A stretch of 64,000 nucleotides of DNA from Stappia sp. WLB 29 (GTDB lineage: Bacteria > Pseudomonadota > Alphaproteobacteria > Rhizobiales > Stappiaceae). The notes below the pieces were generated by a model. It made no database searches. It worked only from the letters and a program-made list of their open reading frames with translations, and was not told where the DNA came from. How positions within the stretch are numbered: position 1 is the stretch's first letter; every line of letters begins with the position of its first letter. The stretch spans positions 1 to 64,000 of the forward strand of contig NZ_JALBGD010000008.1 in NCBI RefSeq assembly GCF_023507705.1, in the 5' to 3' direction. The position numbers and the translations under genes are program-made. This document shows, piece by piece, positions 1 through 8,191 of the stretch.

Positions 1-823
1 GAGGGGATGCGAGGGCGTGCCCCTTTCTGGGGGTGACGGGAGAGGGAATGCGGGGTGGTGCCTCCTCCTCGGAGGTCATCCCGGCCGCAGGCGAAGCCGG
101 AGAGCCGGGAGCCATTGGCGCCCTCGGCAGGGGTTAAGCGGGAGGCATCGCCACCTCCTCGGCTGTCACGCCTGCGCAGGCAGGCGTCCAGTATCCGCTG
201 GGGCAGATGGTGGCGCAAAACTGGCCGCCACCGGCGGTTCGGCGGCAGGGCTGAGGCCCGACTTCAACCGTTCGAGTGTACTAGATCCCGGTTTTCGGCT
301 GCGCCGAAACTGGGATGACATCCTGTGGTCGGGGTTTGCGTGGGCGTGCCCTCCGCCGCGGCTCTGGAAGCCAATAGGCCCCGGGTCGCGCTGCGCTTGC
401 CCGGGGTGACGGCAGAGGGGATGCGAGGCCGTGCCCCTTTCCCGGGGTAACTGGAGAGGGGATGCGAGGTCGGGCCACGTCTCGGAGTGACAGCCGAGGG
501 GATGCGGGCGCGCGCCATTTTCTCGGAGTGACAGCCGAGGGGATGCGGGCGCGCGCCATTTTCTCGGAGTGACAGCCGAGGGGATGCGGGGCTGTGCCTC
601 CGTCTCAGGCTGACGTTCAAGCTTCCTACCGACCCAAACTCCTTCCCCCTGACGCTCTCCCAACCTTCTCCTTGTGCGCTTTCACGCCCGTATCGCGATG
701 TTGCCGCGGCAGGTTTGCCTGCAAGCGCAGGCACTTGCGCGACTGATTGACAGATTGTCTGATAATCTGATAATGCCGACCTGTCAGTTATGCAGAGGCT
801 GAAAGCCCAGGGAGTTACGGAAA
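1..823. repeat. Non-coding region with 41-bp tandem repeats and degenerate relatives
   Basis: No credible gene precedes 824; the open frames here translate to Pro/Arg/Ser-rich text typical of repeats. From 487 to about 600 a 41-bp unit recurs with exact 41-bp spacing: its gtgacagccgaggggatgcg motif begins at 487, 528 and 569. Two decayed copies lie just upstream (about 405-486), and related gaggggatgcg motifs occur at 1-60. An inverted-repeat-like tract (cccggttttcggctgcgccgaaactggg) spans 286-313. This looks like an interspersed intergenic repeat family of GC-rich alphaproteobacteria. The last 150 bp (about 670-823) hold the leader of the downstream operon. Confidence 0.7.
751..773 (+). promoter_or_regulatory. 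Candidate operator upstream of the first operon
   Basis: CAGATT (751-756) and AATCTG (764-769) form an inverted repeat with a 7-base spacer. The same stretch contains a direct duplication of TCTGATAA (758-765 and 766-773). It sits about 50 bp before the start codon at 824 in a locally AT-rich pocket. The TTGTCTGATAA-like core resembles sites of GntR/FCD-type regulators, but no such regulator gene is in the window. The assignment as an operator is inference. Confidence 0.35.
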
Positions 824-1723
824 ATGGTCGAGCAACCGGTCGCCACAAAAATCGCCTTCATCGGCCTCGGGCGGATGGGGCTGCCGATGGCGGTCAACCT
901 GGTCTCGGCCGGCTACAACGTGACCGGCTACGACCGCTCGGCAGAGGCCTGCGCCGCCTTCGCCGCCAAGGGCGGAACGGCGGCCGACAGCGCCCGCGCG
1001 GCGGCACGCGGCGCGGAGATCGTCATCACCATGCTGCCGACCTCGGCCATCGTCGCGTCCTGCCTCGTCGGCGAGGAGAACGCGCTGGCGGACGCGGCGC
1101 CGGGCGCGCTGGTGATCGACATGAGCTCGTCGGTGCCCGCCGACACGCTGAAACTCGCCGAGGAGCTGAAGGCGCGCGGTCTCTCGCTGGTCGATGCGCC
1201 GGTCTCCGGCGGCGTCGGCAAGGCCATCGACGGCACGCTGGCGATCATGGTCGGCGGCGAGGCGGGCGATGCGGCCCGCGCCGAGCCGGTGCTGAAGGCG
1301 ATGGGCGAGCGCATCTTCCTCGCCGGCAAGCTGGGCGCCGGCCATGTGATCAAGGTGCTGAACAACTACGTCTCGGCGGCCGGTGCGCTGGCAGCCGTGG
1401 AGGCGCTGATCGTCGGCCGCGAGTTCGGCCTCGACGAGGGCGTGATCACCGACATTCTCAACGCCTCGACGGGGCGCAACAACACGACCGAGAACAAGGT
1501 CAAGAAGTTCATCCTGTCGGGCGCCTTCAACTCCGGCTTCGATCTGGCGCTGATGTCCAAGGATATCGGCATCGCGGCGGGGCTCGCCGGCGATCTCGGC
1601 CTCGACATGAAGCTGCTGGCGCGCACCTCGCAGGAGTGGAACGCGGCGACGGACGAGCTGCCGGCCGGCGCCGACCACACCGAGATCTACCGCTATGTCG
1701 ACGGCGGCGCGCGCCGTGGCTGA
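824..1723 (+). CDS. NAD(P)-dependent beta-hydroxyacid dehydrogenase (3-hydroxyisobutyrate dehydrogenase family)
   Basis: A 299-residue oxidoreductase expected to oxidise a 3-hydroxy acid, or reduce tartronate semialdehyde, with NAD(P). The N-terminal Rossmann motif FIGLGRMGLPM has its glycines at residues 14, 16 and 19. The substrate-binding signature DAPVSGGVGKA follows near residue 125, and the catalytic lysine is K177 in GHVIKVLNNYV. The start is supported by GGAG about 9 bases upstream. It is the first gene of an operon that includes a Liv-type transporter and an aldehyde dehydrogenase, so it probably acts on a carbon compound imported by that system. Family members oxidise hydroxyisobutyrate, glyoxylate-derived and sulfolactate-type substrates. 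The exact substrate cannot be read from sequence. Confidence 0.85.
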   Translation: MVEQPVATKIAFIGLGRMGLPMAVNLVSAGYNVTGYDRSAEACAAFAAKGGTAADSARAAARGAEIVITMLPTSAIVASCLVGEENALADAAPGALVIDMSSSVPADTLKLAEELKARGLSLVDAPVSGGVGKAIDGTLAIMVGGEAGDAARAEPVLKAMGERIFLAGKLGAGHVIKVLNNYVSAAGALAAVEALIVGREFGLDEGVITDILNASTGRNNTTENKVKKFILSGAFNSGFDLALMSKDIGIAAGLAGDLGLDMKLLARTSQEWNAATDELPAGADHTEIYRYVDGGARRG

Positions 1724-2972
1724 CCTGCTCGCCACCCTTGTCGGCCGGTTGCAGGCGGCCTCCGGCGATCCGGAGCTGACCCGGCTGTCGCCGGGCCTCG
1801 CCGTGGCGCTGGCGGTCCGCGCGGGCGGCGCGCGCGCCGTGCTGCGGATCGAGGAGGGTAGGGTGGAGACGACCGGCGCGGACGCGTCCGCCGATATCGA
1901 GATGATCCTCGGCGAGGGCGTGCTGGAGAAGATGCTGCAGGTGCCGCCGCCGCCGCGCCACCAGGGCTTCACGGCGCTGCAGATCGCCAATCCGGACGTG
2001 ACGGTCGAGGGCGATGCGCTGGTCATCGCGCGGGCGCGCGCCGCGCTGGAGCGGCTGTTCGAGATGGCGCTCTCAGCGCCCGAGCTTGCCGCGCCGAGGC
2101 GGACCCGCCGCACCGACGGGATCGCCGGGCGCCGTGTCACGCTCAACTGCGCCGAAGGGCCGCTGGAGATCCACACGGACATTGCCGGGCGCAAGGGCGC
2201 GGTGCCGCTGGTGTTCTTGCACACGGCGGGGGCGGATGCGCGCCAGTTCGAGGCGCAGATGGCCGACAGCGCGCTGGGCGATGCCTACGAGCTGCACGCG
2301 CCGGATATGCCGTTCCACGGGCGCTCAATGCCGCCGCTCGGCTGGGACGGGGCGCCCTACACGCTGACGGCGGAGCGTTATCTCGACTGGGTGAGGGCCT
2401 ATCTGGCGCAGGTCGTCGGCCGGCCGGCGATTCTCGCCGGCTGCTCGATGGGCGCGGCGGTGACGCTGGTCTGCGCGGCGCGCGCGCCGGAGCTGCTGCG
2501 CGGCGTGCTGCCGATCGAGCCGCCCTACCGCTCCAAGGGGCGGATCAACCGCGGCCAGAACGACGTCGGCGTCCATGCCGGCCTGCACAACGGCGCCTTT
2601 GTGCGCGGGCTGATGGCGCCGACCTCGCCGGAAGGCTATCGCCGCCGCGCCGCCTGGATCTACTCGCAAGGGGCGCCCGGCGTCTACCAGGCGGATCTCG
2701 GCTTCTACTCGCTGGAATTCGACGGCGAGGAGATCGCCCCGATGGTGGATGCCGCCCGCCTGCCGGTGGTGCTGCTGTCGGGCGCCTACGACTACTCGGC
2801 GACGCCGGAGGACGGCGCGCGACTCTGCGCCCTGATGCCCGGCGCCCGCCAGATCGTCATGCGCGACCTCGGCCATTTCCCGATGACCGAACATCCCGAC
2901 CTTTTCGCCGGCTACCTGGATCAGGCGCTGGCGCTTCTCGCCGCCGGACCCGGCGCCCCCTCTCACTCGTGA
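1695..2972 (+). CDS. Alpha/beta hydrolase with an N-terminal SCP2-like domain
   Basis: A 425-residue cytosolic protein. Residues 1-125 resemble an SCP2 (sterol carrier) domain, ending in a typical NPDVTVEGDALVIARARAAL stretch. Residues about 135-420 are an alpha/beta hydrolase with oxyanion strand VFLHTAGAD, nucleophile elbow GCSMGAA (S251) and catalytic histidine H394 in LGHFPMTEHPD. The start overlaps the preceding dehydrogenase by 29 bases, implying translational coupling. Next to a CMD-family gene it recalls the PcaD/PcaC pairing (enol-lactone hydrolase plus decarboxylase), but the N-terminal lipid-carrier-like domain is not part of PcaD. Likely role: hydrolysis of an ester, lactone or C-C bond in a hydrophobic or acyl-type intermediate. 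Substrate unknown. Confidence 0.75.
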   Translation: MSTAARAVADLLATLVGRLQAASGDPELTRLSPGLAVALAVRAGGARAVLRIEEGRVETTGADASADIEMILGEGVLEKMLQVPPPPRHQGFTALQIANPDVTVEGDALVIARARAALERLFEMALSAPELAAPRRTRRTDGIAGRRVTLNCAEGPLEIHTDIAGRKGAVPLVFLHTAGADARQFEAQMADSALGDAYELHAPDMPFHGRSMPPLGWDGAPYTLTAERYLDWVRAYLAQVVGRPAILAGCSMGAAVTLVCAARAPELLRGVLPIEPPYRSKGRINRGQNDVGVHAGLHNGAFVRGLMAPTSPEGYRRRAAWIYSQGAPGVYQADLGFYSLEFDGEEIAPMVDAARLPVVLLSGAYDYSATPEDGARLCALMPGARQIVMRDLGHFPMTEHPDLFAGYLDQALALLAAGPGAPSHS

Positions 2973-2991
2973 GCAACTGAAGGAAGCAACG

Positions 2992-3402
2992 ATGACCACC
3001 AAGACCATGCGCCCCGACGGAACGCCGGCCGGCGAGCGCTTCGAGGCCGGCCTCAAGACCCGCCGCGAGGTGCTGGGCGACGACTACGTGAACGCCTCGG
3101 TCAACAAGGCGACCGACTACAACTGGCCGATGCAGCAGCTCGTCACCGAATACTGCTGGGGCGACGTGTGGAACCGCGAGGGCCTCGGCCGCCGCGAGCG
3201 CTCGATCCTCAACCTCGGCATGATCTCGGCGCTCGGCCGCAGCCACGAGCTGCGCCTGCATGTGCGCGGCGCGATCAACAACGGTCTCACCAAGGAAGAG
3301 ATCCGCGAGATCATGCTGCAGGTCGCCATCTATTGCGGCGTTCCGGCGGGCATCGACAGCTTCCGCACGGCCCAGGACGTCTTCGACGAAATGGGCATCT
3401 GA
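2992..3402 (+). CDS. Carboxymuconolactone decarboxylase (CMD/AhpD) family protein
   Basis: A 136-residue small protein with the CMD fold pattern: WNREGLGRRERSILNLGMI, then a central helix with GAINNGLTKEEIREIMLQ, and a C-terminal AIYCGVPAGIDSFR segment. It resembles 4-carboxymuconolactone decarboxylase (PcaC) in length and layout. Only a single cysteine sits at the AhpD-like position, so peroxidase activity is unlikely. It follows the alpha/beta hydrolase by 19 bases with an AAGGAAG ribosome-binding site, so the two probably act in sequence. Many CMD proteins outside the protocatechuate pathway remain uncharacterised. Confidence 0.85.
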   Translation: MTTKTMRPDGTPAGERFEAGLKTRREVLGDDYVNASVNKATDYNWPMQQLVTEYCWGDVWNREGLGRRERSILNLGMISALGRSHELRLHVRGAINNGLTKEEIREIMLQVAIYCGVPAGIDSFRTAQDVFDEMGI

Positions 3403-3456
3403 ACTGCGCAGCGCCCGGAGCGATATCCGGGCAAACACCCCTGGGAGGAACTCAAG

Positions 3457-4686
3457 ATGACCAAAGACACGTCCAAGTCCCCGTTCAGCCTGTCGCGTCG
3501 CCAGGTGTTGGCGGCCGGTGCCGCAACGGCGCTGACCATGCCGTTCTACGCGCGCCGCGGCTTTGCCGCCGACACGATCAATGTCGGCGTGATCCAGCCG
3601 CTGTCGGGCGCTAATGCCCAGTTCGGCATCAACTCGCGCAACGGCATCCAGCTCGTCGCCGACGAGATCAACGCCGCCGGCGGCATCAAGTCGATGGGCG
3701 GAGCCCAGATCAACCTGATCATCTCCGACGCCACGTCCAACCCGACGCAGGCCGCAACCGTGGCGCAGCGCATGATGTCGCAGGACGGCGTGTGCGCGGT
3801 GCTGGGCGCCTTCGCCTCGTCGCTGACGCTGGCGATCTCCGAGGTGACCGAGCGCCGCGGCGTGCCGCTGCTCACCATGTCCTTCTCGGACCAGGTGACG
3901 GGCCGCGGCTTCCGCAACATCTTCCAGGTGGTCTCCAAGGCCTCGGACCTGGGCTCGGCGACGATCACCCACACGCTGGACCTTGCCCGCAAGGCCGGCG
4001 ACGAGATCACCAAGATCGCCATCATGTACGAGGACACCGCCTACGGCACCTCGCAGGCCGGCGGCCTGCGCGCCGCGGCGGAGGCCAACGGCATCGAGGT
4101 GGTGATGGACGAGGCCTATCCGCTGGGCATCACCGACGTGTCGCCGCTGATCAACCAGCTGCGCCGCACCGAGGCCCAGGCCGTGTTCCCGGTCTCGTAC
4201 CTCAACGACAGCCTGCTGATCATCCGCAACATGCGCCAGCAGGGCATCAACCTGCCGACCATCGGCGGCGCGGCCGGCTACATCATCCCGGACTTCCGCA
4301 ACGGCCTCGGGGAACTGGCCGACGACGTGCTGTCGATCTCGCCGGCCGCCTACGACCAGGCGCCGGAGTTCACCGAGCGGTTCCGCGAGCGCTTCGGCTA
4401 CTTCATGGTGCACGAGGCGCAGGAGCACGCGGCGTGCATGGGCGTCCTCGCCTCGGCTCTGGAGAAGGCGGGCAACGCCGATCCGCGCCAGCTGCGCGAC
4501 GTCATCGCCTCGGAGACCTTCGACGAGGGCTGGGCCACCGTCATGTCGGGCGGCAAGATCAAGTTCGACGAGACCGGCCTCAACATCCACGCGGTGCCGA
4601 TGATGGTGCAGTGGCGCGGCGACGAGCTGGTGACCGTCGCCCCGGCGGAATACGCCAAGGCCGACGCCGTCTGGCACAGCCTCTGA
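3457..4686 (+). CDS. ABC transporter substrate-binding protein, branched-chain amino acid type (LivJ/K-like)
   Basis: A 409-residue periplasmic binding protein (Peripla_BP_6). The N-terminus has a Tat-like signal with SRRQVLAAGAATALTMPFY and probable cleavage after RGFA. The mature part begins DTINVGVIQPLSGANAQFG, the characteristic first strand of LivK-type receptors that binds the amino or carboxylate group of the ligand. GGAGG lies 9 bases before the start. A perfect hairpin (4724-4750) separates it from the permease genes, which fits higher expression of the receptor. Family ligands include amino acids, amides, urea and aromatic acids. The enzymes in this operon point to an acid or ester-type ligand rather than leucine. 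Confidence 0.9.
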   Translation: MTKDTSKSPFSLSRRQVLAAGAATALTMPFYARRGFAADTINVGVIQPLSGANAQFGINSRNGIQLVADEINAAGGIKSMGGAQINLIISDATSNPTQAATVAQRMMSQDGVCAVLGAFASSLTLAISEVTERRGVPLLTMSFSDQVTGRGFRNIFQVVSKASDLGSATITHTLDLARKAGDEITKIAIMYEDTAYGTSQAGGLRAAAEANGIEVVMDEAYPLGITDVSPLINQLRRTEAQAVFPVSYLNDSLLIIRNMRQQGINLPTIGGAAGYIIPDFRNGLGELADDVLSISPAAYDQAPEFTERFRERFGYFMVHEAQEHAACMGVLASALEKAGNADPRQLRDVIASETFDEGWATVMSGGKIKFDETGLNIHAVPMMVQWRGDELVTVAPAEYAKADAVWHSL

Positions 4687-4723
4687 TCCCGACATCACGC
4701 CCCCGCTGAGGGGCTGCCAGGCT

Positions 4724-4750
4724 GCCGGGAGGGCCATGAGCCCTCCCGGC
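4724..4750 (+). terminator. Perfect hairpin between binding-protein and permease genes
   Basis: GCCGGGAGGGC (4724-4734) pairs fully with GCCCTCCCGGC (4740-4750) around a 5-base loop. There is no T-run afterwards, so this is more likely a transcript-stabilising or attenuating hairpin than a full terminator. Confidence 0.6.
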
Positions 4751-4768
4751 GAACCTTGTGAGGGGACA

Positions 4769-5659
4769 ATGGAATACCTCATCATCCTGCTACAGACCCT
4801 GCTCGACGGGATCATGATCGGCGGCGTCTACGCGGTGCTGGCGATCGGTCTCAGCCTCGTCTTCGGCGTCATGCACATCGTCAACTTCGCCCATGCGGAA
4901 TTCATGATGATCGGCATGTTCATCGGCTGGGCGTGCTGGCACTTCTTCGGCCTCGACCCGATGCTCGGCGCCTTCATCGCGCTGGCGGTGACCTTCTGCT
5001 TCGGCATGGTGCTGCAGCGCGTGCTGATCCGCCCGGTGCTCGGCGCGCCGCAGGTCGCGCAGATCTTCCTGACCGTCGGCATGCTCTTCGCGCTGGAAAA
5101 CGCCGCGCTGATGATCATGGGCGCGGAATACCGCTCGGTCACGACCCCCTACCAGACCCAGTCGCTGACGCTGTTTTCCTACGGCAGCGAGCGCGTGCTG
5201 GTGGGCATGGACAAGCTCTACGCCTTCCTGATGGCCCTGCTGTCGGGCAGCGCGGTGTGGCTGTTCCTCAACAAGACCCGCTTCGGCGCGGCCATGCGCG
5301 CGACCTCGCAGGACCCGATGGCGGCCAAGCTGATGGGCGTCAACACGGACCTGATGTATGCGGTCGCCTTCGGCCTCGGCGTCGGCACCACCGCCTTCGG
5401 CGGCTCGGTCGTACTGCCCTACATCACCGCCTCGCCGGCGGTCGGCTCGGGCTACGCGGTGCTGATGTTCACGGTGGTCGTGCTCGGCGGCCTCGGCTCG
5501 GTGACCGGGGCGATCATCGGCGGCATCGCCGTCGGCGTCATCCAGTCCTTCTCCGCCCTGTTCATGCCGATCCAGCTGCAGAACCTCGCCCTGTTCGTGG
5601 TGTTCATCCTGGTGCTGGCGCTCCGGCCTGAGGGCATCGTCGCCCGGAGGCGTTCATGA
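4769..5659 (+). CDS. Liv-type ABC transporter permease (LivH family)
   Basis: A 296-residue polytopic inner-membrane permease. It opens MEYLIILLQTLLDGIMIGGV and carries the LivH hallmark GLSLVFGVMHIVNFAHAEFM near residue 30. The late loop GGLGSVTGAIIGGIAVG contacts the ATPase. The chosen ATG has GAGGGGAC just upstream. An in-frame ATG 33 bases earlier lies in the hairpin and would add an unnatural Pro-rich extension. The gene overlaps the next permease by 4 bases (ATGA), as usual for livHMGF order. Confidence 0.9.
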   Translation: MEYLIILLQTLLDGIMIGGVYAVLAIGLSLVFGVMHIVNFAHAEFMMIGMFIGWACWHFFGLDPMLGAFIALAVTFCFGMVLQRVLIRPVLGAPQVAQIFLTVGMLFALENAALMIMGAEYRSVTTPYQTQSLTLFSYGSERVLVGMDKLYAFLMALLSGSAVWLFLNKTRFGAAMRATSQDPMAAKLMGVNTDLMYAVAFGLGVGTTAFGGSVVLPYITASPAVGSGYAVLMFTVVVLGGLGSVTGAIIGGIAVGVIQSFSALFMPIQLQNLALFVVFILVLALRPEGIVARRRS

Positions 5660-6645
5660 CCCGCTCCAACACGCTTTCCATCGCGCTTCCCGCGCTGGTG
5701 GTCCTGGCGCTGATCATTGCCCCGCTCGGGCTCGATCCCTTCGGCTACACGCTGCGCATCCTCTGCCTGATGCTGCTGTTCTGCGCGATGGGCCAGGCCT
5801 GGAACATCGTCGGCGGCCTCGCCAACCAGATCTCGCTCGGCCATGCCGCCTATTTCGGCATCGGCGCCTACAGCTCGACGATCCTGTTCGGCTCGCTCGG
5901 CGTCTCGCCGCTGATCGGCGTGTTCGTCGGCATGTTCCTGGCGGCGATCTTCGCCCTGGTGCTGTCGCTGCCGACGCTGAGGCTCAAGGGCCACTACTTC
6001 GCGCTGGCAACGCTTGCCGCCGGCGAGGTCGCCCGCGTCGTCGCCAACTCCTGGACCAGCCTGACGGGCGGCCCGGTCGGCATCTCGGTGCCCTACCGTC
6101 CCGATGCCGGCTTCTGGGCGCTGCAGTTCCAGACCGTGCTGCCGAACTACTACCTGTTCCTCGGGGCCATGATCCTGGTGTCGCTGGTGTTCTGGCTGGT
6201 CCAGACCTCGGCCTTCGGCTACCGGCTGCGCGCGATCAAGGAGAACGAGACGGCGGCCGAGGTGATCGGCGTCAACACCTACCGGGTGAAGCTGCATGCC
6301 TCGATCCTGTCGGCGGTGCTGACCGCGATGCTCGGCACGCTCTACGCCCAGTTCCAGTTCTTCTTCGATCCCGACACGATCTTCGGCGTGGCGACGATCT
6401 CGGTGAAGATGGCGCTGATCGTGATCCTGGGCGGAGCCGGCCGGCTGTACGGTCCCTGGGTCGGGGCGGCGGTGATCATCCCGCTGGAAGAGATGGCCAA
6501 CTCCTATCTCGGCAACTCCATCGCCGGCCTGTCGCAATTCGCCTACGGCGTGCTGCTGATCGTGGTGATCCTGCTCAACCCGCGCGGCCTGATCTCGCTG
6601 TTCGAGTCCCTGCGCGACCGGCTCAAGGGGAGGCAGCGCGCATGA
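5656..6645 (+). CDS. Liv-type ABC transporter permease (LivM family)
   Basis: A 329-residue membrane protein with about eight to ten hydrophobic segments and the LivM signature GQAWNIVGGLANQISLGHAA near residue 45. The C-terminal part carries the ATPase-coupling loop VILGGAGRLYGPWVGA. It forms the translocation pore with the preceding LivH-type protein. It overlaps its upstream and downstream neighbours by 4 bases each, so the four membrane and ATPase genes are translationally coupled. Substrate is set by the binding protein at 3457-4686. Confidence 0.9.
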   Translation: MTRSNTLSIALPALVVLALIIAPLGLDPFGYTLRILCLMLLFCAMGQAWNIVGGLANQISLGHAAYFGIGAYSSTILFGSLGVSPLIGVFVGMFLAAIFALVLSLPTLRLKGHYFALATLAAGEVARVVANSWTSLTGGPVGISVPYRPDAGFWALQFQTVLPNYYLFLGAMILVSLVFWLVQTSAFGYRLRAIKENETAAEVIGVNTYRVKLHASILSAVLTAMLGTLYAQFQFFFDPDTIFGVATISVKMALIVILGGAGRLYGPWVGAAVIIPLEEMANSYLGNSIAGLSQFAYGVLLIVVILLNPRGLISLFESLRDRLKGRQRA

Positions 6646-7382
6646 GCGGCCATCTTCTGGAAGTGCGGAACGTCACCCGGCGCTTCGGCGGCCTGGTGGC
6701 CAATTCCGACGTCACCTTCACCGTCTCGCCGGGCGAGATCATCGGCCTGATCGGCCCCAACGGCGCGGGCAAGACGACGCTGTTCAACGTGCTGGTGGGC
6801 ATCTATCCGCCGAGCTCGGGCGAGGTGATCTTCGACGGCAAGAGCATCGGCGGCCTGAAACCGCACCAGATCGCCAAGGCCGGGCTGACCAAGACGTTCC
6901 AGAACGTCGCGCTGTTCGGCGAAACCTCCGTGCTCGACAATGTCGTCACCGGCGGGCTGGTCAATCGCAGCCTGACGGATGCGCGCCGCTTTGCGGCCGA
7001 GTGCCTGGAGCGGGTCGGCATCGGCGCCATCGCGCAGAAGAAGGCGGGCGACCTGTCCTTCCCCGAGCGCGCCCGCGTCGAGGTGGCCCGTGCCCTGTGC
7101 ACCTCGCCCAAGCTGCTGCTGCTGGACGAGGTGATGGCGGCGCTGACGCCGGCAGAGATGGAGGAGATCATCGAGCTCGTGCGCTCGCTGCGCGACGAGG
7201 GCATGACCTTCATCGTCGTCGAGCACCACATGAAGGCGGTGATGAAGCTGTGCGAGCGGCTGATCGTGCTGAACTTCGGCGAGATGATCGCCGACGGCAC
7301 GCCGGAGGAGATCGCCGGCAACCGCAAGGTGCTCGACGCCTATCTTGGCGCCAATTTCTCGACGCAAGGGGAGGGCCACTGA
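6642..7382 (+). CDS. Liv-type ABC transporter ATP-binding protein (LivG family)
   Basis: A 246-residue cytoplasmic ATPase. Walker A is GPNGAGKTT (residues 38-46), the Q-loop region is TKTFQNVALF, and Walker B is LLLLDEVMAAL. The switch histidine is in VVEHHMKAV. The ABC signature is atypical: where LivG proteins have LSxGQQ or LSxGE, this one has LSFPERARVEVARAL, lacking the usual glycine. The protein otherwise looks intact, and the divergent signature occurs in some LivG subfamilies. It ends in a TGATG junction with the next ATPase gene. Confidence 0.88.
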   Translation: MSGHLLEVRNVTRRFGGLVANSDVTFTVSPGEIIGLIGPNGAGKTTLFNVLVGIYPPSSGEVIFDGKSIGGLKPHQIAKAGLTKTFQNVALFGETSVLDNVVTGGLVNRSLTDARRFAAECLERVGIGAIAQKKAGDLSFPERARVEVARALCTSPKLLLLDEVMAALTPAEMEEIIELVRSLRDEGMTFIVVEHHMKAVMKLCERLIVLNFGEMIADGTPEEIAGNRKVLDAYLGANFSTQGEGH

Positions 7383-8116
7383 TGCCGGCCTCAGCCAACG
7401 ACAAGGACGTCCTGCTGGACATCGGCGAGCTGACCGCCGGCTACGGCGCCCAGCCGGTCCTGCACGGCATCTCGCTGCATGTGGCGCGCCACGAGTTCGT
7501 TGCCGTGATCGGCGCCAACACCGCCGGCAAGAGCACGCTTTTGCGCGCGATCTCGGGCCTTCTGCCCCAGTGCAAGGGCCGCATCGCCTTCGACGGCAAG
7601 GACCTGACCAAGCTGAAGGCGCACGAGATCGCCGGGCTGGGCATTGCCCATGTCCCGGAGGGGCGCCATGTGTTCCCGGAGATGACGGTCGAGGACAATC
7701 TGCGCATGGGAGCCTATGCGCGTGCCGACCAGGCGGCGACGCAGCAGTCCCTGGAGCGGGTGTTCGAGCTGTTTCCGCGGCTGAAGGAGCGGCGGGCGCA
7801 ATATGCCGGCTCCATGTCCGGCGGCGAGCAGCAGATGGTGGCGGTCGGCCGCGGCATGATGCTGGAGCCCAAGCTCCTCATCCTCGACGAGCCGAGCCTC
7901 GGCCTTGCGCCGCTGGTCGTTGAGGAAATGCATCAGCGCTTCCTCGACATTCACCGCTCCGGCGTTACGGTGCTGCTCGTCGAGCAGAACGTCTCGCTGG
8001 CCCTGCACAGCGCGGAACGCGCCTATGTGATGTCCTCGGGCTCCATCGAGATCGAGGGCTCGGCGCGCGAGCTGCTGCACGACGACCGCATTCGCAAGGC
8101 CTATCTGGGCATCTGA
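7382..8116 (+). CDS. Liv-type ABC transporter ATP-binding protein (LivF family)
   Basis: A 244-residue second ATPase of the transporter. Walker A is GANTAGKST (residues 44-52), with Thr replacing the usual Gly in the fourth position but keeping the essential GKS. The signature is canonical SGGEQQM and Walker B is LLILDEPSLGL, the LivF hallmark. The switch histidine position reads LLVEQNVSLAL, as normal for LivF. The ATG overlaps the stop of livG by one base. It presumably pairs with the LivG-type partner as a heterodimer, supplying the intact signature motif. Confidence 0.9.
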   Translation: MPASANDKDVLLDIGELTAGYGAQPVLHGISLHVARHEFVAVIGANTAGKSTLLRAISGLLPQCKGRIAFDGKDLTKLKAHEIAGLGIAHVPEGRHVFPEMTVEDNLRMGAYARADQAATQQSLERVFELFPRLKERRAQYAGSMSGGEQQMVAVGRGMMLEPKLLILDEPSLGLAPLVVEEMHQRFLDIHRSGVTVLLVEQNVSLALHSAERAYVMSSGSIEIEGSARELLHDDRIRKAYLGI

Positions 8117-8120
8117 CGGC

Positions 8121-8157
8121 GCAAGACCCGATGCTGCGCCTCGGCTCCGGGTCTTGC
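8121..8157 (+). terminator. Intercistronic hairpin between LivF-type gene and aldehyde dehydrogenase
   Basis: GCAAGACCCG (8121-8130) pairs perfectly with CGGGTCTTGC (8148-8157) around a 17-base loop. No T-run follows. It may dampen or process the transcript before the dehydrogenase gene. Confidence 0.45.
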
Positions 8158-8191
8158 ACCCCGCACGGATACGAAGAAAGGACGACCCCGC

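Noticed and set aside
487-600. Possible CRISPR array
   Set aside because: The 41-bp units are contiguous without unique spacers and there are no cas genes; it is a simple tandem repeat.
17-848. Several open frames on both strands in the first 850 bases
   Set aside because: They repeat Pro/Arg/Ser-rich text because they read through 41-bp repeats, overlap each other in all frames and lack ribosome-binding sites.
4736-4768. Upstream ATG for the first LivH-type gene
   Set aside because: It lies in a perfect hairpin and adds a Pro/Gly-rich segment; ATG 4769 has a proper ribosome-binding site and the usual LivH N-terminus.
2857-4815. A 652-codon open frame on the minus strand
   Set aside because: Antisense to the CMD and binding-protein genes; composition is His/Asp/Arg-rich shadow text and the sense genes have clear family motifs.
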